Assembly (NCBI GenBank): GCA_900557675.1
Contig: USTO01000003.1
Location: 1-24,720 of the forward strand
Length of the DNA: 24,720 nt
DNA from: an uncultured Mollicutes bacterium
GTDB taxonomy: Bacteria > Bacillota_I > Bacilli_A > RF39 > UBA660
Direction: 5' to 3'
Shown here: piece by piece, positions 7,418-14,580 of the stretch
Numbering within the stretch: the stretch's first letter is position 1
How the letters are laid out: each line of letters opens with the position of its first letter
The notes under the pieces: generated by a model
Told to the model about the DNA's origin: nothing
The model's input: the letters and a program-made list of their open reading frames with translations, nothing else
The model's database searches: none
Translations under genes and position numbers: made by a program

Positions 7418-7841
7418 ATTAACAAAAAAGTAGATAAAAAAGAAATAATAACCAAAGGAACAAAAACTCTAAAAGAATTCAAAACCTTTATATCAAAAGG
7501 GGAATGTCGTAGATTTAGCTGTTGGTGTAATAATAGGAAGTGCCTTTGGAAAAATAGTATCATCCCTTGTAAATGATATTTTAATGCCCATTATCGGAAT
7601 AATAATAGGAGGAATAGATTTTTCAAACCTGACTATCCAAATAAAAGATGCAACCATTAAGTATGGTATATTTATCCAAAATATAATAGACTTTTTAATA
7701 GTAGCATTCTGTATATTTATATTCATAAAACTAATAAATAAAGTAAGTAAAAAAGAAGAAGAAAAAAAAGAGAAAGTTGTGAGTGAAGAAACAAAAATAT
7801 TAAAAGAAATAAGAGATATTTTAAAAGAAAAAAACCAATAA
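7418..7841 (+). pseudogene. mscL: Large-conductance mechanosensitive channel, frameshifted and lacking ATG
   Basis: MscL releases solutes on sudden hypo-osmotic stress. The segment reads as a full MscL of about 140 residues only across a frame change. The N-terminal part (frame of 7418) ends [10 protein letters not shown]. Skipping one G in the GGGG run at 7499-7502 continues as [17 protein letters not shown], the family's hallmark first helix, then LMPIIG, a second membrane helix (~7663-7735) and the charged C-terminal helix ending at TAA 7841. Read as given, the first frame goes to ECRRFS and loses the channel. There is also no ATG, GTG or TTG in a suitable place. A proper ribosome binding site (GAAGGG, 7403-7408) is followed 9 bases later by ATT-AAC-AAA, where ATG would be expected. 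Two lesions favour a pseudogene; a sequencing error in the G run or an unusual ATT start remain possible. Confidence 0.8.
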
Positions 7842-7907
7842 AACGTACATTTCACACACTACTTTCACAAATAACAAATATATTATATATAAAGGAGGGT
7901 TTTATAT

Positions 7908-7976
7908 ATGAAAAAAGCAGTGTATGAAACAAAAATGTTTCCATCAAGCGGATATTCCTCCATATATCACTCTTAG
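7908..7976 (+). CDS. Micro-ORF, 22 residues, with strong ribosome binding site
   Basis: ATG preceded by AAAGGAGGG about 9 bases upstream, one of the best ribosome binding sites in the window, then 22 codons and TAG. The peptide starts MKKAVYETK and ends SSIYHS; it has no clear membrane segment. A CCTCC at 7957-7961 near its end could pair with the GGAGG of its own ribosome binding site (only five pairs). It stands 32 bases before the next gene, whose own ribosome binding site is weaker, so it may be a leader peptide, a free small protein, or chance. No homologue is recognised. Confidence 0.5.
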   Translation: MKKAVYETKMFPSSGYSSIYHS

Positions 7977-8008
7977 CAAAATAAAAACAGAAAGGAAAAA
8001 GTGATAAT

Positions 8009-9061
8009 ATGGAAAACATAATAACAAAAATAATAGAAAAAATAAAAATAAAATTTATAAATAAAAACAAGTTTCCCCAAAACTATGTTTTAGAAGAAAT
8101 ACCACCAATTTTAACAACTACAAAACCAGAAGAAAATATTACTGAAGAAGAAATGAATATAGATTCATTACTAGAGGAAGATTACAGTAATAACATTGAA
8201 AAATTTATTGAAGTTTTGACAACTCATTTTAGCCCCGAAGATTTAACAAGATTTTATAACAATATGGATAGTATAGACATAAAAGTAATATCCAAGAAAA
8301 AGTTTCAACAAGTCTCTCAAAATAACACCAAAAAAAATTTAGGAGAATATTATCCAACTTGTAATTCAATGCTATTAGTAGAAGAAGATTACAATAAAGT
8401 TATTTATCATAAATTATTTCACGTAGCAAGTTCAAATTTCGATATGGAAAACAGAGTAAGTTTTTTAGGCTTTTCTCAATCCCGTTTAGAAGGAGGAGTT
8501 AATGTTGGTGAACCATTAAACGAAGGATACACAGAACTTATGACCAATAGATATTTCTTTCCAAGTACCGAAAGCAAATACTACAAATACGAAGTAAGAG
8601 TAGCTCGTCAAATCGAAGAAATAGTCGGCCAAGAAAAAATGGAAAAACTATATTTAAATGCCAACTTATATGGACTATTAAAAGAACTTGAAAAATACAC
8701 ATCATCAGATAATATAAAAATATTTTTAGATAATTTACAATACGTATATAGTAATTATAACAAAAGTGAGTTACATCATAGCATTCGTAAAAATATTCAT
8801 AACATAATCGAAGAAATAGAAACATTCCTATACGAAACTAAACTAAATAAAATATACATAACAAATCAAACTCTTCATAATAATGAAGAATATATGCAAG
8901 AATTTTTAGCTCAAAAAGATACCATAAGCAAAATAGTAATTGAAAAACCAACTGGAACCTATATAATAGACTATGATAAAATAACATCAGCTGTATTAGA
9001 AAAATATAAAAACATTTTATTACTAGCCAATACCCCTGTATTAAAATTAAACAAAAATTAG
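8009..9061 (+). CDS. Zincin-like protein with altered HExxH (HKLFH), function unknown
   Basis: 350 residues, no signal peptide; the N-terminus is lysine-rich and possibly amphipathic. The centre reads YHKLFHVASS (H134, K135, H138), then about 34 residues later LNEGYTELMTNRYF (E172, E176). This is the layout of gluzincin metalloproteases (HExxH with a downstream Glu ligand). The residue that should be the catalytic Glu is Lys (codon AAA, one base from GAA). The metal ligands seem kept while the catalytic base is lost, so it may be a pseudo-enzyme, or the resemblance may be only structural. The C-terminal third is helical with an IDYDKI segment near the end. GAAAGGA is the ribosome binding site, about 12 bases before the ATG. 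The gap to uvrC is 12 bases and no terminator intervenes, so it is the first full-size gene of a unit with uvrC and thiI. Confidence 0.8.
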   Translation: MENIITKIIEKIKIKFINKNKFPQNYVLEEIPPILTTTKPEENITEEEMNIDSLLEEDYSNNIEKFIEVLTTHFSPEDLTRFYNNMDSIDIKVISKKKFQQVSQNNTKKNLGEYYPTCNSMLLVEEDYNKVIYHKLFHVASSNFDMENRVSFLGFSQSRLEGGVNVGEPLNEGYTELMTNRYFFPSTESKYYKYEVRVARQIEEIVGQEKMEKLYLNANLYGLLKELEKYTSSDNIKIFLDNLQYVYSNYNKSELHHSIRKNIHNIIEEIETFLYETKLNKIYITNQTLHNNEEYMQEFLAQKDTISKIVIEKPTGTYIIDYDKITSAVLEKYKNILLLANTPVLKLNKN

Positions 9062-9073
9062 AGAGGAAGAACA

Positions 9074-10837
9074 ATGATAAAAGAAAAATTATCCCTAGTA
9101 CCTCACACACCGGGGTGCTATTTAATGAAGGATAAAAACGGATATATAATATATGTAGGAAAAAGCAAAAATCTAAAAAACCGCTTAACATCCTATTTCC
9201 ATCAGACCCATAGTGGTAAAACAAAAGTATTAGTAGAAAATATATATGATTTTGAATACATTTTAACATCATCAGAGTTAGAAGCACTACTTTTAGAAAT
9301 AAATCTAATAAAAAAATACAACCCAAAGTATAATATCCTTTTAAGAGATGATAAAACATATCCATATATAGAATTAACTAACGAAAAAGTTCCAAGACTA
9401 TTAATAGTAAGAAATCCCCATATCAAAAAAAATAAAAATCGTAAATTATTTGGCCCCTATCCCAATGTAACCGCAGCACGAAAAACCGTTGAAATCATAA
9501 ATAGACTATATCCCTTACGAAAATGCAAAACATACCCAAAAAAAGAATGCCTCTATTATCATCTAAACGAATGTCTAGGTTATTGCACACATAGTGTCGA
9601 CGAAAAAGAAATAATTACAATGAAAAATGAAATAATATCTTTTTTAAACGGAAATCATTCCATTATAACAAACAAATTAAAAGAAAAAATGTATTTATGT
9701 TCTGAAAATATGAATTATGAAAAAGCCCAAGAATACAAGGAACTCTTAGACTATATAAGTATTACCCTAGAAAAACAAAAAGTAGAACTTGATGATAACT
9801 ACAATCGCGATATAATCAATTACTATACCGATAACAACTATATGAGCATAAGTCATCTCTTTATTCGTGGAGGTAAACTTTTAGACAGAAAAAATATAAT
9901 TTTTCCCCTTATAGACAGCCCCGAAGAATCCCTATCATCATATATAACAACATTTTATCAAAAACATACCATATATCCCAAAGAAGTCCTAGTTCCCTCT
10001 AATCAAGATACTAACCTATTAGAACAAGCCCTTGATGTAAAGTTCATAATACCCCAAAAAGGCCGTAAAAAAAATATCTTAGAACTTGCTTACGAAAATG
10101 CCAAAAACTATTTTGATGAGCAAATAACAATAATAAAAAAAGATGACGATAAAGCTCTAGCTGGAATGGAAGAATTAAGCCAACTATTACATTTACCAAA
10201 ACTAAGTAAAATAGAACTATTTGATAACTCTAATCTATTTGGAACCTTCAACGTTTCCGGTATGGTCGTCTTTATTGATGGTAAACCAAGTAAAAACGAT
10301 TATCGAAAATACAAAATAACAAGTGATATGACAGATGACTATAATACAATGAAAGAAGTAATATATAGAAGATATTTTCGTCTTTTAAAAGATAATGAAC
10401 CATTTCCTGATCTTATAATAGTAGACGGTGGAGTAGGGCAGATAAATGTTGCTAGAGAAGTAATAACAAGTCTAGGCTTATCAATTCCCGTAGCAGGATT
10501 AAAAAAAGACGATAAACACTCCACATCTTCCTTATTAGGGAACTATCCCCTTGAAGAAATACCCATAAATAAAACTAGTGAGCTATTCCTTTTATTAACA
10601 AGAATGCAGGATGAGGTACATAACTATACCATTTCCTATCATCGAAGTATTCGTAGTACATCATCTCTTGCTAGTATATTAGATAATATAGATGGAGTAG
10701 GGGAAGTCAGAAAAAACAAATTATTAAAAAAATATAAAACAATAACAAAAATGAAAGAGGCAAGTAAAGAAGAATTAAAAGAAATATTACCAAGTGATAT
10801 TGTTGATAATTTTATTGAAAGCCTTAAAAAAATATAA
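9074..10837 (+). CDS. uvrC: UvrABC excinuclease subunit C
   Basis: Makes both incisions flanking bulky DNA lesions in nucleotide excision repair, after UvrA/UvrB recognition. 587 residues, near the usual 590-610. The N-terminal GIY-YIG nuclease has GCY (14-16), YVG (27-29) and R37, followed by a cysteine group in the CKTYPKKEC...NECLGYC region (possible Fe-S or metal site). Then comes the UVR helical hairpin (NYEKAQEYKEL), the RNase H-like second nuclease (IELFDNSN, IIVDGG, DEVHNYTISYHR) and a C-terminal helix-hairpin-helix pair (IDGVGEVRKNKLLKKY). The family Ile/Cys after FD is Asn here (FDNSN), but the catalytic Asp is kept. AGAGGAAG precedes the ATG. thiI follows after 10 bases. Confidence 0.97.
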   Translation: MIKEKLSLVPHTPGCYLMKDKNGYIIYVGKSKNLKNRLTSYFHQTHSGKTKVLVENIYDFEYILTSSELEALLLEINLIKKYNPKYNILLRDDKTYPYIELTNEKVPRLLIVRNPHIKKNKNRKLFGPYPNVTAARKTVEIINRLYPLRKCKTYPKKECLYYHLNECLGYCTHSVDEKEIITMKNEIISFLNGNHSIITNKLKEKMYLCSENMNYEKAQEYKELLDYISITLEKQKVELDDNYNRDIINYYTDNNYMSISHLFIRGGKLLDRKNIIFPLIDSPEESLSSYITTFYQKHTIYPKEVLVPSNQDTNLLEQALDVKFIIPQKGRKKNILELAYENAKNYFDEQITIIKKDDDKALAGMEELSQLLHLPKLSKIELFDNSNLFGTFNVSGMVVFIDGKPSKNDYRKYKITSDMTDDYNTMKEVIYRRYFRLLKDNEPFPDLIIVDGGVGQINVAREVITSLGLSIPVAGLKKDDKHSTSSLLGNYPLEEIPINKTSELFLLLTRMQDEVHNYTISYHRSIRSTSSLASILDNIDGVGEVRKNKLLKKYKTITKMKEASKEELKEILPSDIVDNFIESLKKI

Positions 10838-10847
10838 GGAGTAAAAA

Positions 10848-12026
10848 ATGCAAAAAATAATATTAATTAAGTATGGAGAACTAACTACTAAGAAAGATAA
10901 TCGTAGTTTATTTATCAATATATTATATGAGAATATAACGAAAGCTCTCCAAAATTATAACGTAAAAATAACCAAAAATAGAGTAAGAATGTTTATTGAA
11001 ACAGACGAAAATATCGAAGAAATTATTGAAATTTTAAAGAATATTTTCGGTATTCATAGCATTGTAGTAGCCTACAAAGTAGATACCAATATAAATAAAA
11101 TCCAAACAGAAGTATTAAATATTGTTCAAAAATTAAACTTCAAAACCTTTAAAGTTGAGACTAAAAGAGCTGATAAAAACTTCTCAATCCCTTCTATGGA
11201 AATGAACAACATACTAGGCGGTTTAATTCTAAAAAACAAAGAAAATGTCACTGTCGATGTCCACAATCCAGAGTATACTCTTAAAGTGGAAATAAGGGAG
11301 GACTACACCTATATTTATGCCATGGAAATAAACGCTAGGGGAGGATATCCAGTGCGCGTTGCGGGCAAAGGACTATTAATGCTCTCAGGAGGAATAGATT
11401 CTCCCGTAGCAGGATATATGGCAATGAAACGAGGCGTAAAAATAGAATGTATCTATTTCGAATCACCTCCCCATACAAGTGAAATGGCCTTAAATAAAGT
11501 AAAAAAACTAGTAAAAAAACTAACTAAATTTGAACCAGAAATAACATTACACATCATAAACTTTACCAATATCCAAGAAGAAATATACAAAAACTGTGAT
11601 TCAAATTATATGATAACAATAATGCGTCGTATGATGTATAGAATAAGTGAAGAAATGATGAAGAAAAGAAAGTGTTTAATATTAATAAATGGAGAATCCA
11701 TTGGACAAGTAGCAAGTCAAACATTAACCAGTATGAGTACCATTAACAATGTTACAAACGTTCCCGTTATAAGACCACTAGCCTGCTTTGATAAATTAGA
11801 AATAATCAAAATTGCCAAAGATATTGACACCTATGATATAAGCACCTTACCCTATGAAGACTGTTGTACTATCTTTTTACCACGTCATCCCGTAATTAAT
11901 CCCAAATTAACCAAAGCCATAGAAGAAGAACAAAAAATAAATTACGAAAAACTAATAGAAGAAACTGTAAGCAATGTAAACACCATAGTAATTACTGCTA
12001 GTGAAAATAAAAAATATGACTTTTAA
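10848..12026 (+). CDS. thiI: tRNA 4-thiouridine synthetase ThiI
   Basis: Adenylates U8 of tRNA and exchanges oxygen for sulfur; also linked to thiazole synthesis for thiamine. 392 residues, matching the short form of Gram-positive bacteria that lacks the C-terminal rhodanese domain. An N-terminal ferredoxin-like/THUMP region (~1-165) is followed by the PP-loop SGGIDS (180-185), then the conserved EDCCTIFLPRHP near the C-terminus. Short forms usually work with a dedicated cysteine desulfurase, often adjacent; none is beside it here, so the sulfur donor must be encoded elsewhere. AAGGAG precedes the ATG. Last gene of the unit, followed by a long hairpin. Confidence 0.96.
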   Translation: MQKIILIKYGELTTKKDNRSLFINILYENITKALQNYNVKITKNRVRMFIETDENIEEIIEILKNIFGIHSIVVAYKVDTNINKIQTEVLNIVQKLNFKTFKVETKRADKNFSIPSMEMNNILGGLILKNKENVTVDVHNPEYTLKVEIREDYTYIYAMEINARGGYPVRVAGKGLLMLSGGIDSPVAGYMAMKRGVKIECIYFESPPHTSEMALNKVKKLVKKLTKFEPEITLHIINFTNIQEEIYKNCDSNYMITIMRRMMYRISEEMMKKRKCLILINGESIGQVASQTLTSMSTINNVTNVPVIRPLACFDKLEIIKIAKDIDTYDISTLPYEDCCTIFLPRHPVINPKLTKAIEEEQKINYEKLIEETVSNVNTIVITASENKKYDF

Positions 12027-12052
12027 AATGTTTAATTCTAATAAATTCAGTA

Positions 12053-12092
12053 AATAATATCTTGTGAAGAGAACTCATAAGATATTATTTTA
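12053..12092 (+). terminator. Terminator after thiI
   Basis: Long stem: AATAATATCTTGTGA pairs with TCATAAGATATTATT (15 bp, one G-T), 7-base loop AGAGAAC, then T residues. The A/T flanks could let it act in both directions. Confidence 0.85.
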
Positions 12093-12137
12093 ATATTAAA
12101 ATAAAAAAATATTAGAAAAAATTACCACTAAAAAAAA

Positions 12138-12167
12138 TGTATGAAAAAAATACCGCTCACCATACTA
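12138..12167 (+). promoter_or_regulatory. Sigma-G-like forespore promoter of the SASP gene
   Basis: Exact CATACTA (12161-12167), the -10 element known for sigma-G (and sigma-F), with TGTATG (12138-12143; four of six against TGAATA) 17 bases upstream. It lies 21 bases before the start codon of a spore protein gene, exactly where sigma-G control is expected. Confidence 0.75.
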
Positions 12168-12188
12168 AGAGTGTAGGAGGTGAGTTAA

Positions 12189-12392
12189 ATGAACAACAGC
12201 ACTAATAACAATAAATTAACAGTACCTGGAGCAAAGCAAGCTATCGAAAGAATGAAATACGAAATAGCTAACGAATTTGGTGTAAACCTTGGTCCAGATG
12301 CTACTAGCAGAGCCAATGGTTCAGTTGGTGGAGAAATCACTAAAAGATTAGTAAGATTAGGTCAAAACCAAATAAGCGGTTCAAATAAATAA
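12189..12392 (+). CDS. Alpha/beta-type small acid-soluble spore protein
   Basis: 67 residues. Saturates spore chromosomal DNA, shifts it to an A-like form and protects it from UV, heat and genotoxic agents; degraded by the protease GPR at germination. Family hallmarks are clear: the GPR site [10 protein letters not shown] with the cut after E25, and [21 protein letters not shown]. The N-terminus is short and Asn-rich. AGGAGGTGA sits 7 bases before the ATG, consistent with very high expression. It has its own sigma-G-like promoter and its own terminator, so it is a single-gene unit. It is the strongest evidence in the window that the organism forms endospores. Which numbered ssp gene it matches cannot be decided. 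Confidence 0.97.
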   Translation: MNNSTNNNKLTVPGAKQAIERMKYEIANEFGVNLGPDATSRANGSVGGEITKRLVRLGQNQISGSNK

Positions 12393-12414
12393 ATAGAATA
12401 TAATATATTCTTCT

Positions 12415-12440
12415 AGACTACTGCATAACAGTGGTCTTTT
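12415..12440 (+). terminator. Terminator of the SASP gene
   Basis: AGACTACTG/CAGTGGTCT stem (9 bp, one G-T), loop CATAA, then TTT. Confidence 0.82.
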
Positions 12441-12455
12441 CTCATATAATTAAAT

Positions 12456-12692
12456 ATGAGAAATGATAACAGCGAACATTATATGTTTACGTTGACAGCT
12501 TTTCTCTTAGCCACAGCTCTAATAGACGAATTATCAGCAAGTGAACAAAATGCCTTAGGTAACTGGTTTATGTTAATAGGGCAGACACTCTGCACTAACG
12601 GTTCTATAAAATTTAATAAGGAATATAAACATAACATAAATGCACAAAATTTACTAAACAAAACCAAAAATATTATTAACCAAAATATGTAA
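12456..12692 (+). CDS. Small protein of unknown function, 78 residues
   Basis: Composition is protein-like: a helical core reading FLLATALIDELSASEQN, then ALGNWFMLIGQTLCT. This pattern (short hydrophobic helix, LS.xEQNxLGNxF..IGQTL) recalls small uncharacterised proteins of spore-forming Bacillota, but I cannot name the family. The tail is Asn/Lys-rich and polar. No Shine-Dalgarno is seen before the ATG at 12456. TATAAT at 12445-12450 ends six bases before it, so the message could be leaderless, or start at the internal ATG 12483. It lies between a spore gene terminator and a convergent regulator gene. Start and expression are uncertain; that it is coding is likely. Confidence 0.6.
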   Translation: MRNDNSEHYMFTLTAFLLATALIDELSASEQNALGNWFMLIGQTLCTNGSIKFNKEYKHNINAQNLLNKTKNIINQNM

Positions 12693-12729
12693 AAAAGAAA
12701 GAAAATTTTATTTTTTCTCTTTCTTTTTT
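12691..12729. terminator. Bidirectional A/T hairpin between convergent genes
   Basis: AAAAAAGAAAGA pairs with TCTTTCTTTTTT around a 15-base AT loop. It overlaps the stop of the small + strand gene and the end of the - strand regulator gene; T tracts follow in both directions. Confidence 0.6.
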
Positions 12730-13007
12730 TTCTTATCTTTTTTGTCATTTTTAGACTTTGTAGTATCCTCATCAAGACTCTTAAAAAATTCACACATAGG
12801 TTCATTAAGTAATTTAGATATAATGTAAACAAATTCTAAGCTAAATGTCTGAAAACTGCTGTTTTCTACGTTAGAAACTGTTCCATCATTGTATCCAATA
12901 GCTTCTGCTAATTTTACTTGTGTAAGACCGTGTTTTTTTCTAAGTCTCCTGATGTTTTTACCAACTAAAGTATAGATATACTTATTGTCTTCATTTTTGA
13001 CATCCAT
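12708..13007 (-). CDS. XRE-family helix-turn-helix regulator with lysine-rich tail
   Basis: 99 residues. The Cro/C1-type helix-turn-helix domain spans ~16-70: IRRLRKKHGLTQVKLAEAIG, then YNDGTVSNVENS as recognition helix region. A 16-residue Lys/Asp-rich end follows (SKNDKKDKKKKKEKK), which may add non-specific DNA or RNA binding, or be disordered. The start follows GGGTGATG on the - strand. A 19-base perfect palindrome lies 38 bases upstream and is a plausible autoregulatory operator. It is convergent with the small gene after the spore protein. Target genes are unknown; no phage or toxin-antitoxin partner is visible beside it. Confidence 0.85.
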   Translation of the reverse strand: MDVKNEDNKYIYTLVGKNIRRLRKKHGLTQVKLAEAIGYNDGTVSNVENSSFQTFSLEFVYIISKLLNEPMCEFFKSLDEDTTKSKNDKKDKKKKKEKK

Positions 13008-13044
13008 TAAACATCACCCAAATACATTATCCTATAAAAAGTGC

Positions 13045-13063
13045 CTAAATGTTCTGCATTTAG
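13045..13063. promoter_or_regulatory. Perfect palindrome, candidate XRE operator
   Basis: CTAAATG-TTCTG-CATTTAG, seven-base arms around five, in the upstream region of the XRE gene. Size and spacing fit a dimeric helix-turn-helix repressor site. No T tract follows it on either strand, so a terminator is unlikely. Confidence 0.6.
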
Positions 13064-13327
13064 TATATGTATATATTTTTGATGTTTATGAATTATCGTA
13101 ATAAAGCATAAATAATGTACTAAAAGAATCATTTTTTTAAAATCTGTATATTATCAAAAAAAGCAAAAATGAGAAAAATAAATTTTTTTTAACAATATGT
13201 AATGTAATTTATTTTATCGAACAAAAAGTAAAATTTCTAACTTTCCCAAAAAAACAATAAAAATAATTTTAAAAAGTTTCCATTACACTGAGAATTAAGA
13301 AAAAAACAAATTTCCCTTTCTATAATG

Positions 13328-13356
13328 TTGACTTTACAAAATAAAACAAGTATAAT
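13328..13356 (+). promoter_or_regulatory. Promoter of the M23 peptidase-ATPase unit
   Basis: TTGACT (13328-13333), 17-base spacer and exact TATAAT (13351-13356). Because it lies after the ATG at 13325, it rules that codon out as the gene start. Confidence 0.82.
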
Positions 13357-13375
13357 TAACCTAGGTGATAAAGTA

Positions 13376-14566
13376 ATGAAAAAAAAATCCATAATAACTA
13401 TCGTATATCTTATTGGTTTACTTATTATATTTCCAAATAACACCTCTGCCAAAACCCTCCAAGACTTATATAATGAACTAAATAGTCTTCAAACTAAATA
13501 TAACAATTCCAAAAGTCAAGAAAATCTAACTCAAAGTGAAATAAACAATATAAACGCCGAAGTAATCACCATAAATAACACTATCAAAACAACAGAAAGC
13601 GAAATAACAGCAGCAACCGCCAAAATAAAAGACTCTGAAAAACAAATAGAAGAAAAAAAAGAAGAAACCGCCGAACTACTCAAGTTTCTTCAAAAATCTT
13701 CCGGTGAAAATATCTATTTAGAATACCTTTTCGATGCCGAGGATATAACAGACTTCATATATAGATTTAATATAGTAAGCCAGCTTTCCGAATATAACAC
13801 ATCCCTTATGGGCGAACTTGAAAACCTTATAAAAAACCTCGAAGCAAACAAAGTAACCCTTTCCGAAAAGCAAAAACAATTAGAGGTTCAAAAAGCTTCT
13901 CTTGCTTCTAAACTAGATACACTACGCTTAAATTTAAACAATACCAAAGTAGAGGGAACAACAATAGCCGAAGATATAAGAGACCTCAAAAAAGAAATAT
14001 CTTACTATGAAAGCCTTGGTTGTAAAAAAAGTTCTAACCTAACATCGTGTGTTGGAACCCCTAGTGCCAGTGGCTGGCGATACCCACTAAGCTACGGATG
14101 CGTAACAAGCGAATACTCAGGTAGTGCCGAAAGAGGAGATGCCTTCGGAGGTAGCCATTATGCAATTGACCTATCTTGTACAGGAGAAGGTTCACCAGTT
14201 TATGCTGCCGCGGCTGGTACAGTTGCCAGAATAGTATATAAATCAAGATGTGGTGGAAATCAGGTATACATACAACACATTGTAAACGGAACCCCATATA
14301 CAACCCAATATATGCACCTATTAGATGTAACCGTAAGTTACGGGCAAGCGGTAACCGATAATACCATAATCGGCCATATGGGTGGTGGAAGTACATCATC
14401 CGCTCACGGAGGTTATGATAACTGTACCACCGGAGCTCACCTACACTTTGGTATGTCAAACGGACATTACGGATCAAACTATTCCCTTTGGGTAGCACAT
14501 TCATTCAACCCAAGAAGACTATTCTCTTTCCCAGCAAGTGGCGGAGGCTACTTCTATAGAAAATAA
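13376..14566 (+). CDS. Exported coiled-coil M23 (LytM-type) peptidase
   Basis: 396 residues. Zinc endopeptidase domain predicted to cut peptidoglycan cross-bridges or stem peptides. Signal peptide: MKKK, hydrophobic core IITIVYLIGLLIIF, likely cut after NTSA. Then comes a long coiled coil (~30-210) like the EnvC/PcsB/CwlO regulators of division hydrolases. The C-terminal M23 domain has H261-x3-D265 (HYAID) and HLH (H355, H357) as zinc ligands, and MHL in between. Metal ligands are complete, so an active enzyme is expected. Start: AGGTGATA lies before ATG 13376 and is followed by the signal peptide; an in-frame ATG at 13325 lies upstream of the promoter and is rejected. A P-type ATPase follows after 14 bases, in the same transcript. 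Confidence 0.92.
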   Translation: MKKKSIITIVYLIGLLIIFPNNTSAKTLQDLYNELNSLQTKYNNSKSQENLTQSEINNINAEVITINNTIKTTESEITAATAKIKDSEKQIEEKKEETAELLKFLQKSSGENIYLEYLFDAEDITDFIYRFNIVSQLSEYNTSLMGELENLIKNLEANKVTLSEKQKQLEVQKASLASKLDTLRLNLNNTKVEGTTIAEDIRDLKKEISYYESLGCKKSSNLTSCVGTPSASGWRYPLSYGCVTSEYSGSAERGDAFGGSHYAIDLSCTGEGSPVYAAAAGTVARIVYKSRCGGNQVYIQHIVNGTPYTTQYMHLLDVTVSYGQAVTDNTIIGHMGGGSTSSAHGGYDNCTTGAHLHFGMSNGHYGSNYSLWVAHSFNPRRLFSFPASGGGYFYRK

Positions 14567-14580
14567 AAGAAGGTGAACAA

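Larger units (their letters stand above)
13008..13375. other. 368-base AT-rich intergenic region
   Basis: Divergent regulatory region between the XRE gene (-) and the M23 peptidase gene (+). It contains the 13045-13063 palindrome and the peptidase promoter (13328-13356). Between about 13064 and 13320 I see only A/T tracts, no tRNA, riboswitch-like fold or open frame of note. Confidence 0.6.

Noticed and set aside
7584..7841. An independent 85-residue membrane protein starting at ATG 7584
   Set aside because: It is the C-terminal part of MscL; the first helix is readable upstream in the same frame back to 7503, and 7584 has no ribosome binding site.
8838..9365. 175-codon open frame on the - strand
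   Set aside because: Antisense across the end of the zincin-like gene and the start of uvrC; a shadow caused by AT-rich codons.
12422..12450. TGCATA...CATATAA as a second sigma-G promoter before the small gene
   Set aside because: The -35 candidate lies in the loop of the SASP terminator and the spacing is only 15 bases.
13325..13375. Upstream in-frame ATG extending the M23 peptidase by 17 residues
   Set aside because: It overlaps the TTGACT-TATAAT promoter, has no ribosome binding site and would place residues before the signal peptide.
14061..14504. 147-codon open frame on the - strand
   Set aside because: Lies antisense within the conserved M23 domain; composition is not protein-like and no ribosome binding site precedes it.
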